From the NCBI RefSeq assembly GCF_910592395.1, contig NC_088308.1, positions 6,277,001 through 6,341,000 of the forward strand: 64,000 nucleotides of DNA, written 5' to 3'. Shown in pieces: positions 48,445 to 60,649 of this stretch. The translations under genes and the position numbers were made by a program. The stretch's first letter is position 1. Each line of letters opens with the position of its first letter. Under the pieces are notes generated by a model. That model had not been told where the DNA came from and did not search any database. It saw only the letters and a program-made list of their open reading frames with translations. This DNA is from Lineus longissimus. Its lineage: Eukaryota > Nemertea > Pilidiophora > Heteronemertea > Lineidae.

Positions 48445-49117
48445 TTTTTACTATGATCATCACGAATACACTTTATCACTTATGATGACCCTCTTTAATA
48501 TTCTAATCATTCAATATCAATATATATAAAAAAGTATTCCGCAATAAATTAAATAACGCTTGCACGACAAATGTTAAGGGTTATTTACATGTACCTGTCC
48601 CAATCGGAGTCGACCGTAGAACACATAGAGTATGCGGCCATGGAATGTCATTGTCAACAGGAATTGCGTTAACGGGATATTTTTAGGTCAATCTGGCTTT
48701 GAAAGAATTATGAACACTGCTGAAAGAAAGGATCTCTTGACTCTTATATTCCGATAATCTAAGACAATTGATAGCCTTTAGGTTTGGAAGCGGATGCGGT
48801 TTTGCCGGTGGATTTTTTTGTGGAAAGAGAAACTATGCAAGCGAGATCGCCTTAGATTTTGCTACAGAAGATATTCCATGAACGTACATGTAACTCAAAT
48901 ATTGACTGTCGGGTCGTAGACACCGCAACTCTAGCTGCTTAATTAGGCTCTGCGTTCAGCACTCGATTCGATGGGTAGAAAAACGCGTTCCTTCAAAACT
49001 CGACATTTATTCGACACTTCAATTAGTATGGCTTCATCTTTAGTTTTAAAATGATCTGAGAGCCGCCATTACTCATACTCAACTAGCAGCAAAGGGATCA
49101 AGACGTGCATGTACAAC

Positions 49118-50104
49118 GGTGTATTCCTGTTTCGCCTATTCCTGTTCCGCCTATTCCTGTTTCGCCTATTCCTGTTTCGCCTAATTCCTGTTTCGCCTAA
49201 TTCCTGTTTCGCCTAGTCCTGTTTCGCCTAATTCCTGTTTCGCCTAGTCCTGTTTCGCCTAATTCCTGTTTAGCCTATTCCTGTTTCGCCTATTCAAATG
49301 TATTGCTAACCTCCCCACAGACGTAGGAATATGAACCGTCCCTTACTGACCGACCAAACCGGAGGAGAGCCACATATGTACGCATTGACGAACGCATGTT
49401 ACGCCTCAAAGAACAATACGTCAATGGAGAGAGGGACATAATGAGTTACGTTGATGCCATCAGTTACCTTGTCTGACATAATATCATGATATGTATTTTC
49501 CACCTTGTTTGGCTTTATATGTGCTGTACCTACATGTATATTATGACATGAGTTTTACAGCTGATTTTGATCAAATAATTATGAGAATGTACAATATTAT
49601 GTATTTTTATCAAAAACTCATGAATTCAGTTTTCATAAAATAAACGACTGCTTTACTCTACTTAATCTATTAGTTTTTACTGTGTGTCAGTGTGGTCCTA
49701 TGGTCCTATGGTCAAATAAGTCCCGGACTGTCCCCGCTTTCAAGGTGACTCTTTCAAAACGGTCATGGCATGGTTTGTTAACAAAGTTGATGGCATTTGA
49801 TTAGTCAAATTGTCATCACATCGTTAACATCATCCAATTGTCCCCTCACATTTTCCCCATAAAATGGACATGCATCGCTAAGGTTCCCCGTGGGAGAGTC
49901 GATTTATTGTAGGGGTACTGGAAAGTAGGCGAAACAGGAATAGGCGAAACAGGAAATAGGCCAAACAGGAAATAGGCCAAACAGGAAATAGGCGAAAAAG
50001 GAATAGGCGGAACAGGAATAGGCGGAACAGGAATAGGCGAATCAGGAATAGGCGAAACAGGAATTTTGTAGGCGAAACAGGAATAGGCGAAACAGGCATA
50101 AACC
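49118..50104 (-). mobile_element. Foldback/TU-like transposon, copy D
   Basis: Identical by eye to copy C with the same TGTACAAC target duplications. It sits at the same place in duplicon 3, so it arose by duplication of the host segment, not by a new insertion. Confidence 0.92.
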
Positions 50105-52723
50105 TGTACAACACCGGTATTGGGAACAAGTAGGTTGTACGTTCGTCATAAAAATGAACTGACCTATAATTATTTTACATATGCATTCAAAAGTGTTGAT
50201 GGTAAAAAATTTTAACCAAAAATGGATATCTAAGAAATTATTGCCGGCACTAGCCGTACAAAAGGGGATACATCAAGTACCAAATTATCGAGTTAAGCTC
50301 TGTTACTCAATTGCCAGCAATGCGACTCAGTTTGTTGTCACTGAACATACTGATGAAATAAGTGCAATTATGTAATTCAGTTGTGTGATTACATCGCGGA
50401 CATGCTGTTGCCTTGGAAAACACTTCTTGATGGTCAAGCGTTGCCGAAGGTGCAACATTTATATGACTTAATGCAATATTCGAAAGGTATTCCGGATGAT
50501 CAACATTCTAGTCAAGATAGCGACTTAAATGATGTCATTTGATTCAAAGGAGATATTTTGGTAGGTGTTTTGTTTCAGGTATTTGTCTGTATGAGTAATT
50601 TGCTCCATTGTTCGGCCTACATGTACATGTACCTCTTTCATGTACTGTAACCGAGGAAGTTAAACAACCTCCTTGCTTTATAACACATGACTTGAGTAGC
50701 AAACATGTATGGATGTGGTATCCACGCCGATCAATCATCGCAGTGCGCCCGTCGGTATCACTCCTTCTCGTGAAAGGAGACTAGACGTTCACCACCGTGC
50801 CGACTTTGTACCCTTTCTTAATCATTTTTCCTAAAATTTAGATTTCCTCATTATAGGAGACGAAACTTTGTGATGCCTGGCGGCAATAATTGAATTAACA
50901 GTCACGACGCCCAAGTGATCCGTCACCTTTTTACGTCATTTACTTCAGCACTAGCTTCTAGTTGCGAAATATTCGACTTCAACTTCCATTAAACTGACAA
51001 CAAATCTCTTGGCGAAGGTTTTTCTCAAGCTCTCAAATAAAATCCAAGTCTGAAGTGTTCGTGACAACGGTTATTACCATTTGCTTAAAAGGTCATAGTG
51101 TGATTGACTCGGATGCATGTCAAAACTCGCGTTAACCTGTGATGGCCTTTGATATTTTCTGATATAGGCTTTTTCTTCACGATCCTTTCCGCACTAAGAC
51201 GGTAAAATTGATGTTAAAATACATAAGATACATGATGACGATAAAGTAGCCCTTAAAATTTGACTTCAATAAAGTACTAGTAAACGCCTGCACGCAGCTA
51301 TGCAGATGATTCGTCGATGTCGCTCCTGGCCAGCTGGTTGTGACACTCGCGACAACAAGCCGCTCTGTCATATGCACAGAAAGCATTTGTTTCCCAATTT
51401 CTGTATTTAATTGTTCTTACATCAGCCCGTGTTCATCTATGACAATAGCACACTCATGGCCATTGGTTACATAAATCATCCACACTGATCAATGTCAAAG
51501 TCTTGAAAGACTCTGGTTACGTTCAGAAGAAACAATAAACACTGCAATTTCTAATTCTCGGAATGCGTCTCCATGTATTTGTCATTCCAAGGAAAATAGA
51601 TACTTAGCTACATTGGACTAATGGCTATCCGTTTGCTTTGCAGGTAACGACTGCTTGCAAATACAAGAACACGGAAACACAAAAGTGAGCTGGGAGCACA
51701 TGAACATACGAAAGGATGCTCATATGTTTTCAACTGTTTTTAACATATTCGATAGTATCTATATTTTGGCGTATATCTGGTTATAGGCGCGGCACTACAG
51801 TCAATAGCAAGAATGTTTATTATCTGCATATTGGGCAATAACTCTTGGCGTGATAAAATCACTAACTACATGTAATTCTAGTCTCGATTGCAAGATTCCG
51901 AGTTAATTTTTATGACGATGATTAATTGGCGAATGTGATGACTCCTTAATGTCATGTCGTTGATTAAAGAGATGTAATCTCATATTGATGCGAGGCTAAG
52001 GAGCCGCAATGGAGTGCAGTTGTCTACAGATCAAAATGAAATCTCTCCACAACACTGAAAGCACGAGTTTGATTCAACGAAAATTGGCTTCTCCGCTTAC
52101 CCGATATCAACACACGTGAGAAAATTTCACTTAACAGCATTATTTCTTGATGGGAAGATTTCCATAGCTGATGGTTGATAAACACAAGTGACTTCGTTAA
52201 TTTGATTGGTTTCTGGTTGATTTGGAACTGTCAATCTTGCGCGCTAAAGGAATCTTGGGGAATTGGTCGTCGCTATTGAGTCATCTATCATGATCATTGT
52301 AGGATTATCTAAAACGTGCAGCAGTAATGGCCGTTGGGATGTGAGAAAGTCATTCACTACTTTTCTCATAAGCAGGAAGGCTTCCTCTCTGTATGGCCAA
52401 TGAAAAGCCTTCGACAATGCTATTAAACTGAAGAAGAAGAAGTCGACGTTTTTGAGACTGCTTATACGGGTGGGAAAAACTGTTCGCTCAGAACGCCATA
52501 CTTATTCGGCTATACATTTATAAGTGGTGACCCCTGCCAGTGGGGGTACAAGGGTTAATATTGACCGCTATATTATCCATCAGAGAAATAATTACATGTA
52601 ATTCAAACATTCCTGTCTTACGCACTTTTCCGTCTCTCTTTTCAGAACAGCAGCACAGCTTTGTGAAGTATTGAAGCACTCTTGAACATCTTGGAAGTCG
52701 TTTGAACAGGGATACATTCCGCC

Positions 52724-53878
52724 ATGGAGAGCAGCGTAGACTTATCGTTAGATGACCAACTCTGCATCGCGTCCACGCACAATGCAAGCGGATTCTGTGG
52801 TCAGGGGGTGAACGCAAATCACGCGACAGTTCAGAATGCGAGTGTTGACAACATTGATACGGTAGATGCAGTTTACGTAATGATATTTGGAATCTTCGGT
52901 GGAACATTAGGGAATATCTTAATGCTGATGGTTATCGGGTTAGACAGGAAGCTATGGACCGTACCAAATACGTTTGTTGTAAGCATAGCAATCTCGGATC
53001 TACTTGTGACCGCGGAAGCTTTTCCTCTGATATTTGTGAATAATATTCGTGGGCGGAATATTTTGGCTGTCAATGGCGACGGAGAACTGGCATGTAAATT
53101 CCAATGTGCTGTTCATATCTTGTCCGTGAGCGTATCGCTTCTTGGTATAATGGCTGTAGCAATAAATAGATACCTCTGTGTTTGTAGAGTTGGTTTGTAC
53201 AAGAGAAGATTCGGAATGCGGACAGCGATTCTGCTCAATGTGTTCCTTTGGACGTGTTCGTGCGCAGTCACGGTCATTGCCGTGTGGTACGATCTAGTTT
53301 CGACGAAGTACATCCCAAGCCTTTCGTCATGTGGATTCCAGCACAATCTAAGCATTTTATACGTCTATGTCAGTAACTTTACTTTCATCTACATGCCAAT
53401 GATTGTGACGTTGATCTGTTACATCAACATATATAGAGCGTTATCCCGGTCAACAAGACGCTTCTCAAAAGGTGGTTCCCGGATTTTCCGGAGACAGGAT
53501 TCGGGTGCTACAGGCTGCGCAAAGTGTTTGCCTCCGGTGACCAAACGAGACATCCAAACCATAAAGGTCCTGTTCCTTACTTATGCGGCATTTGTGATAT
53601 GTTGGCTGCCTTATACTTTCATGTCTTTCATTGCCGTTTACGGGACGAAGCATTTGCTAGCCTATAAGATCACCGTTCGAATGTGCCTGAGCAACTCCTG
53701 CGCCAACAGCGTCGTTTATGGAATATTCAATAGACGATTCAGGAAAGGTTACAAGAAGATCATATGCTGCGAGTTCTTTAGGTTTACACGAAACGGTTCG
53801 CCATCAACGTCACCAACCGGCAGTTGGAAAAACAAAGAAACGAATGACAATGATTTGGTGAACAACGTCATTTTATAA
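52724..53878 (+). CDS. Melatonin-receptor-like class A GPCR, copy 3, 384 aa
   Basis: Same gene as copies 1 and 2 with one of the two adjacent Gly residues after ASG removed (in-frame 3-bp loss) and MCMSNS changed to MCLSNS in TM7. The frame is intact and all class A landmarks are kept, so it looks functional. It is the last unit of the array and lacks the poly(A) signal that the next duplicon supplies to the other copies. Confidence 0.92.
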   Translation: MESSVDLSLDDQLCIASTHNASGFCGQGVNANHATVQNASVDNIDTVDAVYVMIFGIFGGTLGNILMLMVIGLDRKLWTVPNTFVVSIAISDLLVTAEAFPLIFVNNIRGRNILAVNGDGELACKFQCAVHILSVSVSLLGIMAVAINRYLCVCRVGLYKRRFGMRTAILLNVFLWTCSCAVTVIAVWYDLVSTKYIPSLSSCGFQHNLSILYVYVSNFTFIYMPMIVTLICYINIYRALSRSTRRFSKGGSRIFRRQDSGATGCAKCLPPVTKRDIQTIKVLFLTYAAFVICWLPYTFMSFIAVYGTKHLLAYKITVRMCLSNSCANSVVYGIFNRRFRKGYKKIICCEFFRFTRNGSPSTSPTGSWKNKETNDNDLVNNVIL

Positions 53879-53953
53879 TTTTTACTATGATCATCACGAA
53901 TACACTTTATCACTTATGATGACCCTCTTTAATATTCTAATCATTCAATATCA

Positions 53954-54538
53954 CTAAGGAATACAGTTATTACTTTTGCTCCAGATACACGAGGAACATT
54001 AATTTTTAAATTTAAAGAATATTACAAGTGTGAAAACCGAGCAAAATAGACAAAACACCAATATGCACACCGAGTGAACATAATTTTAATTATGTATAGG
54101 ACAACAAATTTTTGCCAGCTTACGGGATAATCATTTGAAAAAATTGTCGCGAAAGGATTATTTCTCGGCGCGGAACTCAGTAATAGTGGGTACATTTTAT
54201 AGCGAGGGCATATAGACATGCGGATTCATCTTCATTCTCCATGCCGGCACAATGTTCTTTTGTGCTGCAACGCAAAAATGTTTAACGGAGCAGCGATTTT
54301 CAACATTGTCAATGCGTACGTACTCTTGATACTATACAATAATTTCATATAACTTTATTTTCTAATTACACGTATATATTGGTAGTAATTGGGACATGGT
54401 TTCTTCCGTTTTGTACTTAATTGTAACCTTATGTAATAAAATATCATTTTCTCAAATCAATAGATGTAGATAATTCAACGAAATAAATTCGTTTCCTCTT
54501 CATCAATGGAATATGCACATTGAATATCAAGACGATCA
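53954..54538. other. Intergenic gap after the GPCR array
   Basis: AT-rich single-copy sequence with an AATAAA at 54435-54440. I see no gene. Confidence 0.5.
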
Positions 54539-55932
54539 TCAGAGTGTCTCATCCGGCAGTGAACTGCACTCAGACATGAGTGGTTCAGTAAAGGTTGGGT
54601 CCAGTGTCGTTAAGAGACCAACGGAGTCGGAGCATTCCTCACACTCGGCGGAATGGAACTGTACAATAATGGCAAAGTACGTCAAGAACATCCCAAAAAC
54701 CTGAAGGAGAAAATTTACATTTTTTTAAAATCCAAGTTCATTTACTATGCTATGCGGCCTTGAATTTGCACAGAATATAGTCGACATCATATTGTGTTTT
54801 TTTTTGATGCAATAATTCCGGTCAATTTTGGAACAGGAACTCCTTTTCTAGATTAACAACTAATCTATACTTGATATAAGGTATAAGGTCCTCTTCTGGA
54901 AAGTTTGACAAAAATCCGAGAATTCGATTTTTCATCATGGAAGTATGTACACAGAATGTACACGGAATGTATTGCAGATTTTATAGAGGCGTGAGCGGAA
55001 ATCATCTCGGGATCTCCTGTGCATGTTGGCGTTCTCGGCCCGCTCTCTGTTCTTTGAACCATTTTCAAGCACGACTCAACCGACCGTTAGTCACTCTGGC
55101 AACAAGTCGATGTTTTTTTTGCGGAAACCCTTTCCTCATCAATGCTATGCCTCGTAGAGGCTCAGACTAGGCTGTATATGTCATTTGAGGCCACCTGCTG
55201 ATCATGAAAAGACAAACGTATAGCTTCGAGCGAGGAAAGACTTGTCTTAACCTAGTGTATCAGACCATGGAGGTATAAATTAGACTTATTTATTTATACC
55301 TCCATGATCAGACTGTCTATACTCCCGTCTTATCAAAAGGAACAGATCAGCAAGCTAAACAGATACACTTCTGCGGTTGATACATCGATATTGTTTAGTT
55401 ATTGAACAAGAATTACCTGCGGGGTTTCCTTACGCTATAGAATCATCGCACACAATCGCCTAAAAACATTATCGTTCACTTAATGATAAATGCTAAGAAA
55501 ATTGAACCAATAGTTACTGTCCTTTTAAAAATAGAAAAGCTTTTGACTTTTCTGAAGTTCCAAATATTCTTTATCAATTCTTGCCTAAAGCTATACAGGT
55601 ACGGTAAAACGATGTCAAGTGGACATAGCATTCCAAGACTCATTATAGATCAATGTCTGTTACACTTATATATGCTTGCTGAAAGCGATGGCCAATTTGA
55701 TATATTATTACATATTTTTGATCATGTAGAGATAATATCTAAACAAATAACTCACCTGCTGGTAAATACTGTTAGTTAAGAACGTCATGGTAAAGATCTC
55801 TACCACAAACATAGCCCAAATTATGAACACACATCCGTCGGGGTTTTCTATTTGACTGTGGCTATTATTACGACAGTCGCTAATGCATTTTACATGCGAA
55901 CAACTGGCTGTTCTTACGGCGGTCATTTTCAC
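54539..55932 (-). CDS. Gustatory-receptor-like (GRL) gene, C-terminal exons, partial
   Basis: The last exon on the minus strand is 54700 to 54539: acceptor TCTCCTTCAG, phase 0, then VFGMFLTYFAIIVQFHSAE and a short Cys/acidic tail to a stop. TYFAIIVQF fits the TYhhhhhQF signature in TM7 of the insect gustatory receptor/GRL superfamily, including a Gly four residues before the Thr. The preceding exon ends at 55756 with a perfect donor CAG|GTGAGT, also phase 0, and reads GCVFIIWAMFVVEIFTMTFL, TNSIYQQ. Joined, the two give a TM6-loop-TM7 pattern like GR C-termini, and phase-0 introns near the C-terminus are typical of that family. The 5' limit of the upstream exon is uncertain (frame open to 55932). 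Upstream exons would lie further right on the minus strand, possibly including 60010-60298. Alternative considered: tetraspanin TM4, less likely because of the polar NSIYQQ. Confidence 0.5.
55266..55306. repeat. Perfect 15-bp inverted repeat
   Basis: CATGGAGGTATAAAT (55266-55280) and ATTTATACCTCCATG (55292-55306) form a perfect stem with an 11-bp loop. It lies in an intron of the GRL candidate. Confidence 0.85.
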
Positions 55933-55943
55933 TTTTGAGCCTT

Positions 55944-56060
55944 AATCCTACTCCAAACCTAACCTAGACCCTGTCCCTTACTCCCAACACTAACCCCTCC
56001 TTAACCCTTCCCTAACACTAATCCTTGTCCCCTAATCTTCAGTTTAATCCCTAAAATCGC
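55944..56060 (+). repeat. Degenerate telomere-like C-rich stretch
   Basis: Many scrambled CCCTAA-like words (CCTAACC, CTAACCCC, TTAACCC, CCCTAACAC, CCCCTAATC) with no fixed period. It resembles decayed interstitial telomeric or CCTAA-rich satellite sequence. Confidence 0.5.
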
Positions 56061-56215
56061 TGACATTTTTATTGTTACGGTACAGTTAGAATAGCCACTT
56101 TGTTTCTATTTACATTCCAATTCCGATACGGGCGATCCGTTGTTGCATGATAAAACATAAAGAAGACAAATTCTATTTTGACGATGCTCGCCCATATATA
56201 CATGTATAAACTATA

Positions 56216-56440
56216 TCGTCGTCTCTGGTTTGTGCGAAAGGATCTTACACGAACACTAAGTGTAACGACGGAGGCCGGACTCATGGTATTGCTCGCATGT
56301 ATTGTAACGGCAAGACAACATGTGATGGGGTCACGGTATCACACTCCGCAACGTATGGGGACCCCCGTCCAGGGACGAAGTACCTTGAGTTTAGAGTACA
56401 CTTGAAATTGTGTTGGTGCACCAGCGCCCAAGACTTCTGA
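56216..56440 (+). pseudogene. SUEL-lectin domain relic (C-terminal part)
   Basis: The frame reads VCAKGSYTNTKCNDGGRTHG, ARMYCNGKTTC and YGDPRPGTKYLEF, clearly the second half of the same lectin domain as in the two downstream genes. The GDPC cysteine has become Arg, one residue is missing before KYLEF, the domain N-terminal half is unrecognisable, and there is no vWA exon after it. I read it as a dead member of the array. Confidence 0.7.
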
Positions 56441-57107
56441 GACAGGTCAGCTGAACGTACAAAAACATCATGTCTGGTTGGTGACTGATCTTTGGTTGGT
56501 CGATGTCCCACATGTTTTTGGCTTGTCATAGGTTAGGGAAGCCTACCCTACCGGAGCGTTTAGAGAAATCGAAACACCAAAACGTTGCAGCCGCTCTGAT
56601 TGCACCGGCTCCTGCGGAACTGCCCAGGATATATATACTATTTGATGTATTGTGATGACATCAGAGCTAAATAGATTTATACAGGTCAGATTTTCTCAGA
56701 TGCATGCAGTGCCAGCTGATATTGGCCATGACGTCGAACCTCCTCTAGGCAAGTCTGATAGAAACAGCTTATTATATTTGCCATTATGTCTGTAGATATC
56801 GTTTTCATGAAATAACAGATTATCATTATGTCTCGAGTTTTTAAGGCTCACATTAAGTGATTTTTTTTTCTCTTGCAAAGCAAGCTTATATATCTTTGAT
56901 GTGTTCTTATTCTTCGCCATAAGGGAGATTATCACTGTCATGTGAGCCGGCAACGTGGTGAGTTAGTAGCGGGTAAGTATTAACCAGAGGAAGAAAATGT
57001 CCTTTTAATTACCAGTTATGACAAATTGGTTTACATTGATTGCGATTTACGTGACTTCTATTTCTAGGTAGAGTGTTTTGCTCGAAGTGAAGTGTTTCAC
57101 CGCAAGG
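56441..57107. other. Spacer before the SUEL-vWA gene A
   Basis: Nothing recognisable as a gene. A possible 5'-untranslated splice acceptor (TCTATTTCTAG) precedes the ATG at 57108 by about 40 bp. Confidence 0.4.
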
Positions 57108-59131
57108 ATGCAATCGTGTAAAAAAGCAATTCTGGTTCTGTTGTTCCTTGTGTTGGCAAAACTTCAGCATGAATCGGGTAAGCTCAACACCATCAGGCTA
57201 TGCTGCGAGAAACTGATCCCAAGAAATGGAGGATTTTTTTCTCTCTCACACCGTGATATAGTTATAATCACAACGCTCTACGGCATTCGGACTCAGAATC
57301 TCCCCTTATTTGTGTTGAATATTGTATTACAGACCTTAGTACACTATTAACATGTAGGTCCGTGATCCCTAAATGGGGCCGCCGCACGTACGTTTCTCGC
57401 GGTGGCGTTATCTTTAGGTCAGCATCAGAGATCTTCAGCAACAAGCTGATCTTTATGAAAAGTTAAAAGGCCAACTGTCTACTTTAATGCACGCCCTTCG
57501 CACAACTTTTCAGATGCCCAGTCTCTTCGAACAGTGACGAGAAAATGGTGTGACGGCCAAAGGTTTTACTTAAGATGCCAAGGAACGATCAATATAGTAT
57601 CAAGTAACTATGGACGAACAAGCAGGAGTGTTTGCGCTTGGCGTAAAACACCGCAGCAAATTGCCAATACCAACTGCAGGGACGGAGGTGCCACGTTAGG
57701 CCCCATAAAGACATTGTGTAATCGGAAGAGTATGTGCACATATCCGCTCCCGGTTGGTCCAATTCCACCCTTCGGAGACCCATGCCGGGGTATTGCTAAG
57801 TACCTTGAGCTTAAATATCAATGCATACCACCGCCGACGCCACCAACCATTGGGCCGCCAAAGAAAAAGACGGGTAAGTTTCTGGCCCGACACTGACGTA
57901 TCGCTTCTGACAAGCGTCGTTCTGACTCTAACGTTTTAACTTTGCTACCCCAACCTAGCTCCTTTTTGCACTGGTAAAGAGAAATAAACACTGGTGCAGT
58001 ATACTCGCAAATTCGCTAAAATTTGACTTCGCAAAACAGCATAATTAAAAAATCATTGATATTCCATAAATACTTCACTAGAACCAATATTGTAACCGTA
58101 GAAAATCGAAGCCATCTCCTTGCAACACTAGCGAGTATCATTGTCAATACCACCATTAGTGTGCGACGTTATATACTAGTATATGTGGTGGTGCATGATT
58201 GAACGACCCCTCACCCAAGTTTTCCCTTAAATATTATCATTTCAGCATGTCGTAACAAATACGCAAAGGCCGACATTTATTTCATGATAGACGCATCCGG
58301 GAGCGTAGGAACCCAGAATTTTGTCCATCTTCTTCGCTTCACGAACACATTAATCAACAGCTTGTCAATCGGCCAGAATACCATCAGGGTGGGCGTATTT
58401 AGGTTCGATCACCGTACCACGCTCATGTTCCCCCTCAATCGACACTACACGAAGACAGCCCTGAGGAATGCTGTTAGGTACATCCCGTACACTTATGGTG
58501 GAACGGGCACATCATTGGTGTTACAACAGATGAGGACAGTGTAAGCAAACTTCTCGTCATTACCATACGATAAACACAAAAAAACAGTTGCGAGAGATAT
58601 GACAACGAATGCTGTGATCCGGCGTCAAGAAAAGTTGCGGGAATTTCGGATGCATTTTCGTGACAGGTGCCGAAACAACTTTTTGTAATCCGTACATGTT
58701 TTGTTCGGATGAATTTCAACCAGCTGTTTCGGTAACCATTATTTTTTCATACAGCGGCTTTACTGCAAGAAATGGTCACCGGGCTGGAGTTCAGAAGATC
58801 GGAATCCTTATCACCGATGGTATTCCGCGTAGCGTTCCAAACACGCTGAGACAGGCTACCCTCTGCAAACAGGGCGGAATAACACTCTATTCAATTGCCG
58901 CCCAAACTCCAGCATATGCAAAGGCATCGATCAGAGCCATAGCATCGGATCCTAAGAAGGGGCATTCGTTCGTGTTGGACAAGTTCACCCAAATGACTAG
59001 TAAGGCGCCTCCTATTGCCAAGAGAATATGCGGCACTGTCAACAAGAAGATCCCAACGACGCCACCGCCGCCGACAACAACGACAACGACAACATCGACC
59101 ACGACTACGACTACGACCACGACTACTACTC
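57108..59131 (+). CDS. Secreted SUEL-type lectin + von Willebrand A protein, gene A
   Basis: Exons: 57108-57177 (signal peptide, ILVLLFLVLAK), 57514-57873, 58246-58540 and 58755-59131. The lectin exon is bounded by phase-1 introns. It shows W-C-D-G, IVSSNYGRT, CRDGGATLG, FGDPCRGIAKYLELKYQC, the signature of rhamnose/galactose-binding SUEL lectins. A linker PPPTPPTIGPPKKK leads to a vWA domain split over two exons: DIYFMIDASGSVG carries the MIDAS motif DxSxS (residues 159-163), then GVFRFDHRTT, GGTGTS, and in exon 4 IGILITDGIPRS. The protein then enters a run of about 20 Thr (ACG/ACA/ACT codons) ending phase 1. A terminal exon is proposed at 60650-60762, giving 404 aa in all. Expected: extracellular, with carbohydrate binding plus metal-dependent protein adhesion, perhaps in defence or matrix (inference). 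Confidence 0.85.
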
Positions 59132-60009
59132 GTAAGTACTTGCAAGCTAGCGTTTTAATATGGGATGGCAGGGCTTCATATATCAAGCAAATTGCAGTCG
59201 ACAGTACATCAGGTGAAAATTGCGTGGACAAAGTTTGTGAACTGCTAATTTCATCTTTTTCCATACACGTTCCCTCTTACTCAGTTTTGTCTGACATTTC
59301 CACACATGTTTTAATCCGGTCCCGTTTAACCTTTTCATCATCGCCATCTTCATTTCTTACGACGTCACAAGACTGCCTGGAGCTCGTCAGGTGAAAACAT
59401 CAGATACCATTTTTATCTTAAAGCTCAAATACGTAAATCATGAATATGTAAATATTTGATAACTGTGCGATGAAGTAATAACGGACATACACTGGTAAGC
59501 GAAAAAAAAATGCATCTAACGTCACACAAACCGTGTTACACTGTGACTTGTATGTTTATGGGTTGCGTCAGAGATGATGTAATTGTCACAAGAACTTTTT
59601 CCCGTTTTTGGCTTAAAAGTCTTCTACACATTTTTCGTCATAACTTCACGGCTCGTAATCTCAATCTACATCGGAGGCGATCGTTAAATTTATTTGAGCT
59701 TTGATACGATCGAAGGTCACATGTCCACAAATCCATATTGTGCAACATAGCTAGACAGTTATCTTAGGCTTCTTTTTATGTCAACTTAGTCATCAGTAAA
59801 TCGCCTTCTTTTCCATACAAGTTCCCCTCCCATTTGGCACGATATTCACTTTTCATTGAACGCTCTGACTTATGCCTCGATCTTTTGGGACACGACAATC
59901 TGGAGAAATCAGGGGCAATGGTTACTTCTCCAGCTTGAGGTGTTCCAACAAAAAATGACCAAATATTATTTCTTCCTCTTCTCCTTCGAATTTCATGCTT
60001 TTTAGTTCA

Positions 60010-60298
60010 CTACTTCTCTGCGTCCACCTCCGGAATAATCGCGTATCTGCGACCGCCAACAATTTTGTGCAGTCCCTGGCTCCTAAATGTGAAATTCAAA
60101 ATGCGCTGATCTTCAACTATGAAATAACGATAATGACAAATGCTGGTAGTAAAGAGCATTTCGTCCAGATGTTCCAAGCCACAGACGGCGTATGTCAATG
60201 TGTACATGTAGGTCACCGACCAGAGACCCGCCGCAAAAAACTGCGTTGACAAGGCCAACCGTTCTTCGTGGGTTTCATAAAGCAAAGACGCATCTACT
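60010..60298 (-). CDS. Minus-strand exon candidate with a membrane segment
   Basis: An open frame after a possible acceptor (GCGTATAG) reads LALSTQFFAAGLWSVTYMYT, LTYAVCGLEHLDEMLF and SICHYRYFIVEDQRILNF to a stop at 60010. It has a hydrophobic helix and a protein-like composition and sits on the same strand as the GRL candidate, so it may be one of its upstream exons. No diagnostic motif; it could equally be an unrelated fragment. It lies in the last intron of SUEL-vWA gene A if that gene uses the exon at 60650. Confidence 0.3.
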
Positions 60299-60649
60299 CT
60301 ATACGCACATCGAAAGGAGTCAATGAAATGTTACGTCTAGACCTTCTGGAGAGCTATCATACTCAGCAAGTAAGTGTCAAATTTACCAAAAACACCTTTA
60401 TTACTATAGTGCGCTGAAAATTGTAAGGTCACCCTATAACCGTTCACTTTATGTCACCCTTCACCTACCTGCAGCGAAATAGGCACTACAAGGGGCATAC
60501 TAGTTTTAATATCTTTAGGGAGTGTCCGAGAACAAGGATATTATTCTGCACGTTTACTACCTCCGAGGTATTAAAAGTCATGAGTTACTATAGAAAAATA
60601 TATCTTAACAAGACACAATGTAATTGGGACAACTAACTCCTTTTTGCAG

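Larger units (their letters stand above)
42979..48524 (+). repeat. GPCR duplicon unit 2 (mosaic)
   Basis: A 5546-bp unit. By eye its 5' part (to at least 46164) is identical to unit 3, including the foldback insertion, while its 3' part (from at latest 47061) matches unit 1 at sites where units 1 and 3 differ. It uniquely holds a 106-bp tandem duplication at 45991-46202. Confidence 0.85.
48525..53953 (+). repeat. GPCR duplicon unit 3
   Basis: A 5429-bp unit. The 5' ~3.1 kb looks identical to unit 2. The 3' part carries private differences (CTTATTCGG for CTAATTCGG near 52501, CAGCAGCAC near 52650, a 3-bp deletion before the ATG, and TTCGGAATG in the gene). It ends at TTCAATATCA, after which single-copy sequence follows. 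Confidence 0.85.

Noticed and set aside
3754-53953. CRISPR array or integron-like cassette suggested by regularly spaced short repeats
   Set aside because: The 15-bp units are contiguous without spacers, lie at inverted ends of transposons, and the sequence is eukaryotic.
58887-59264. Minus-strand Val/Gly-rich frame
   Set aside because: It is the complement of the threonine-codon run of SUEL-vWA gene A.
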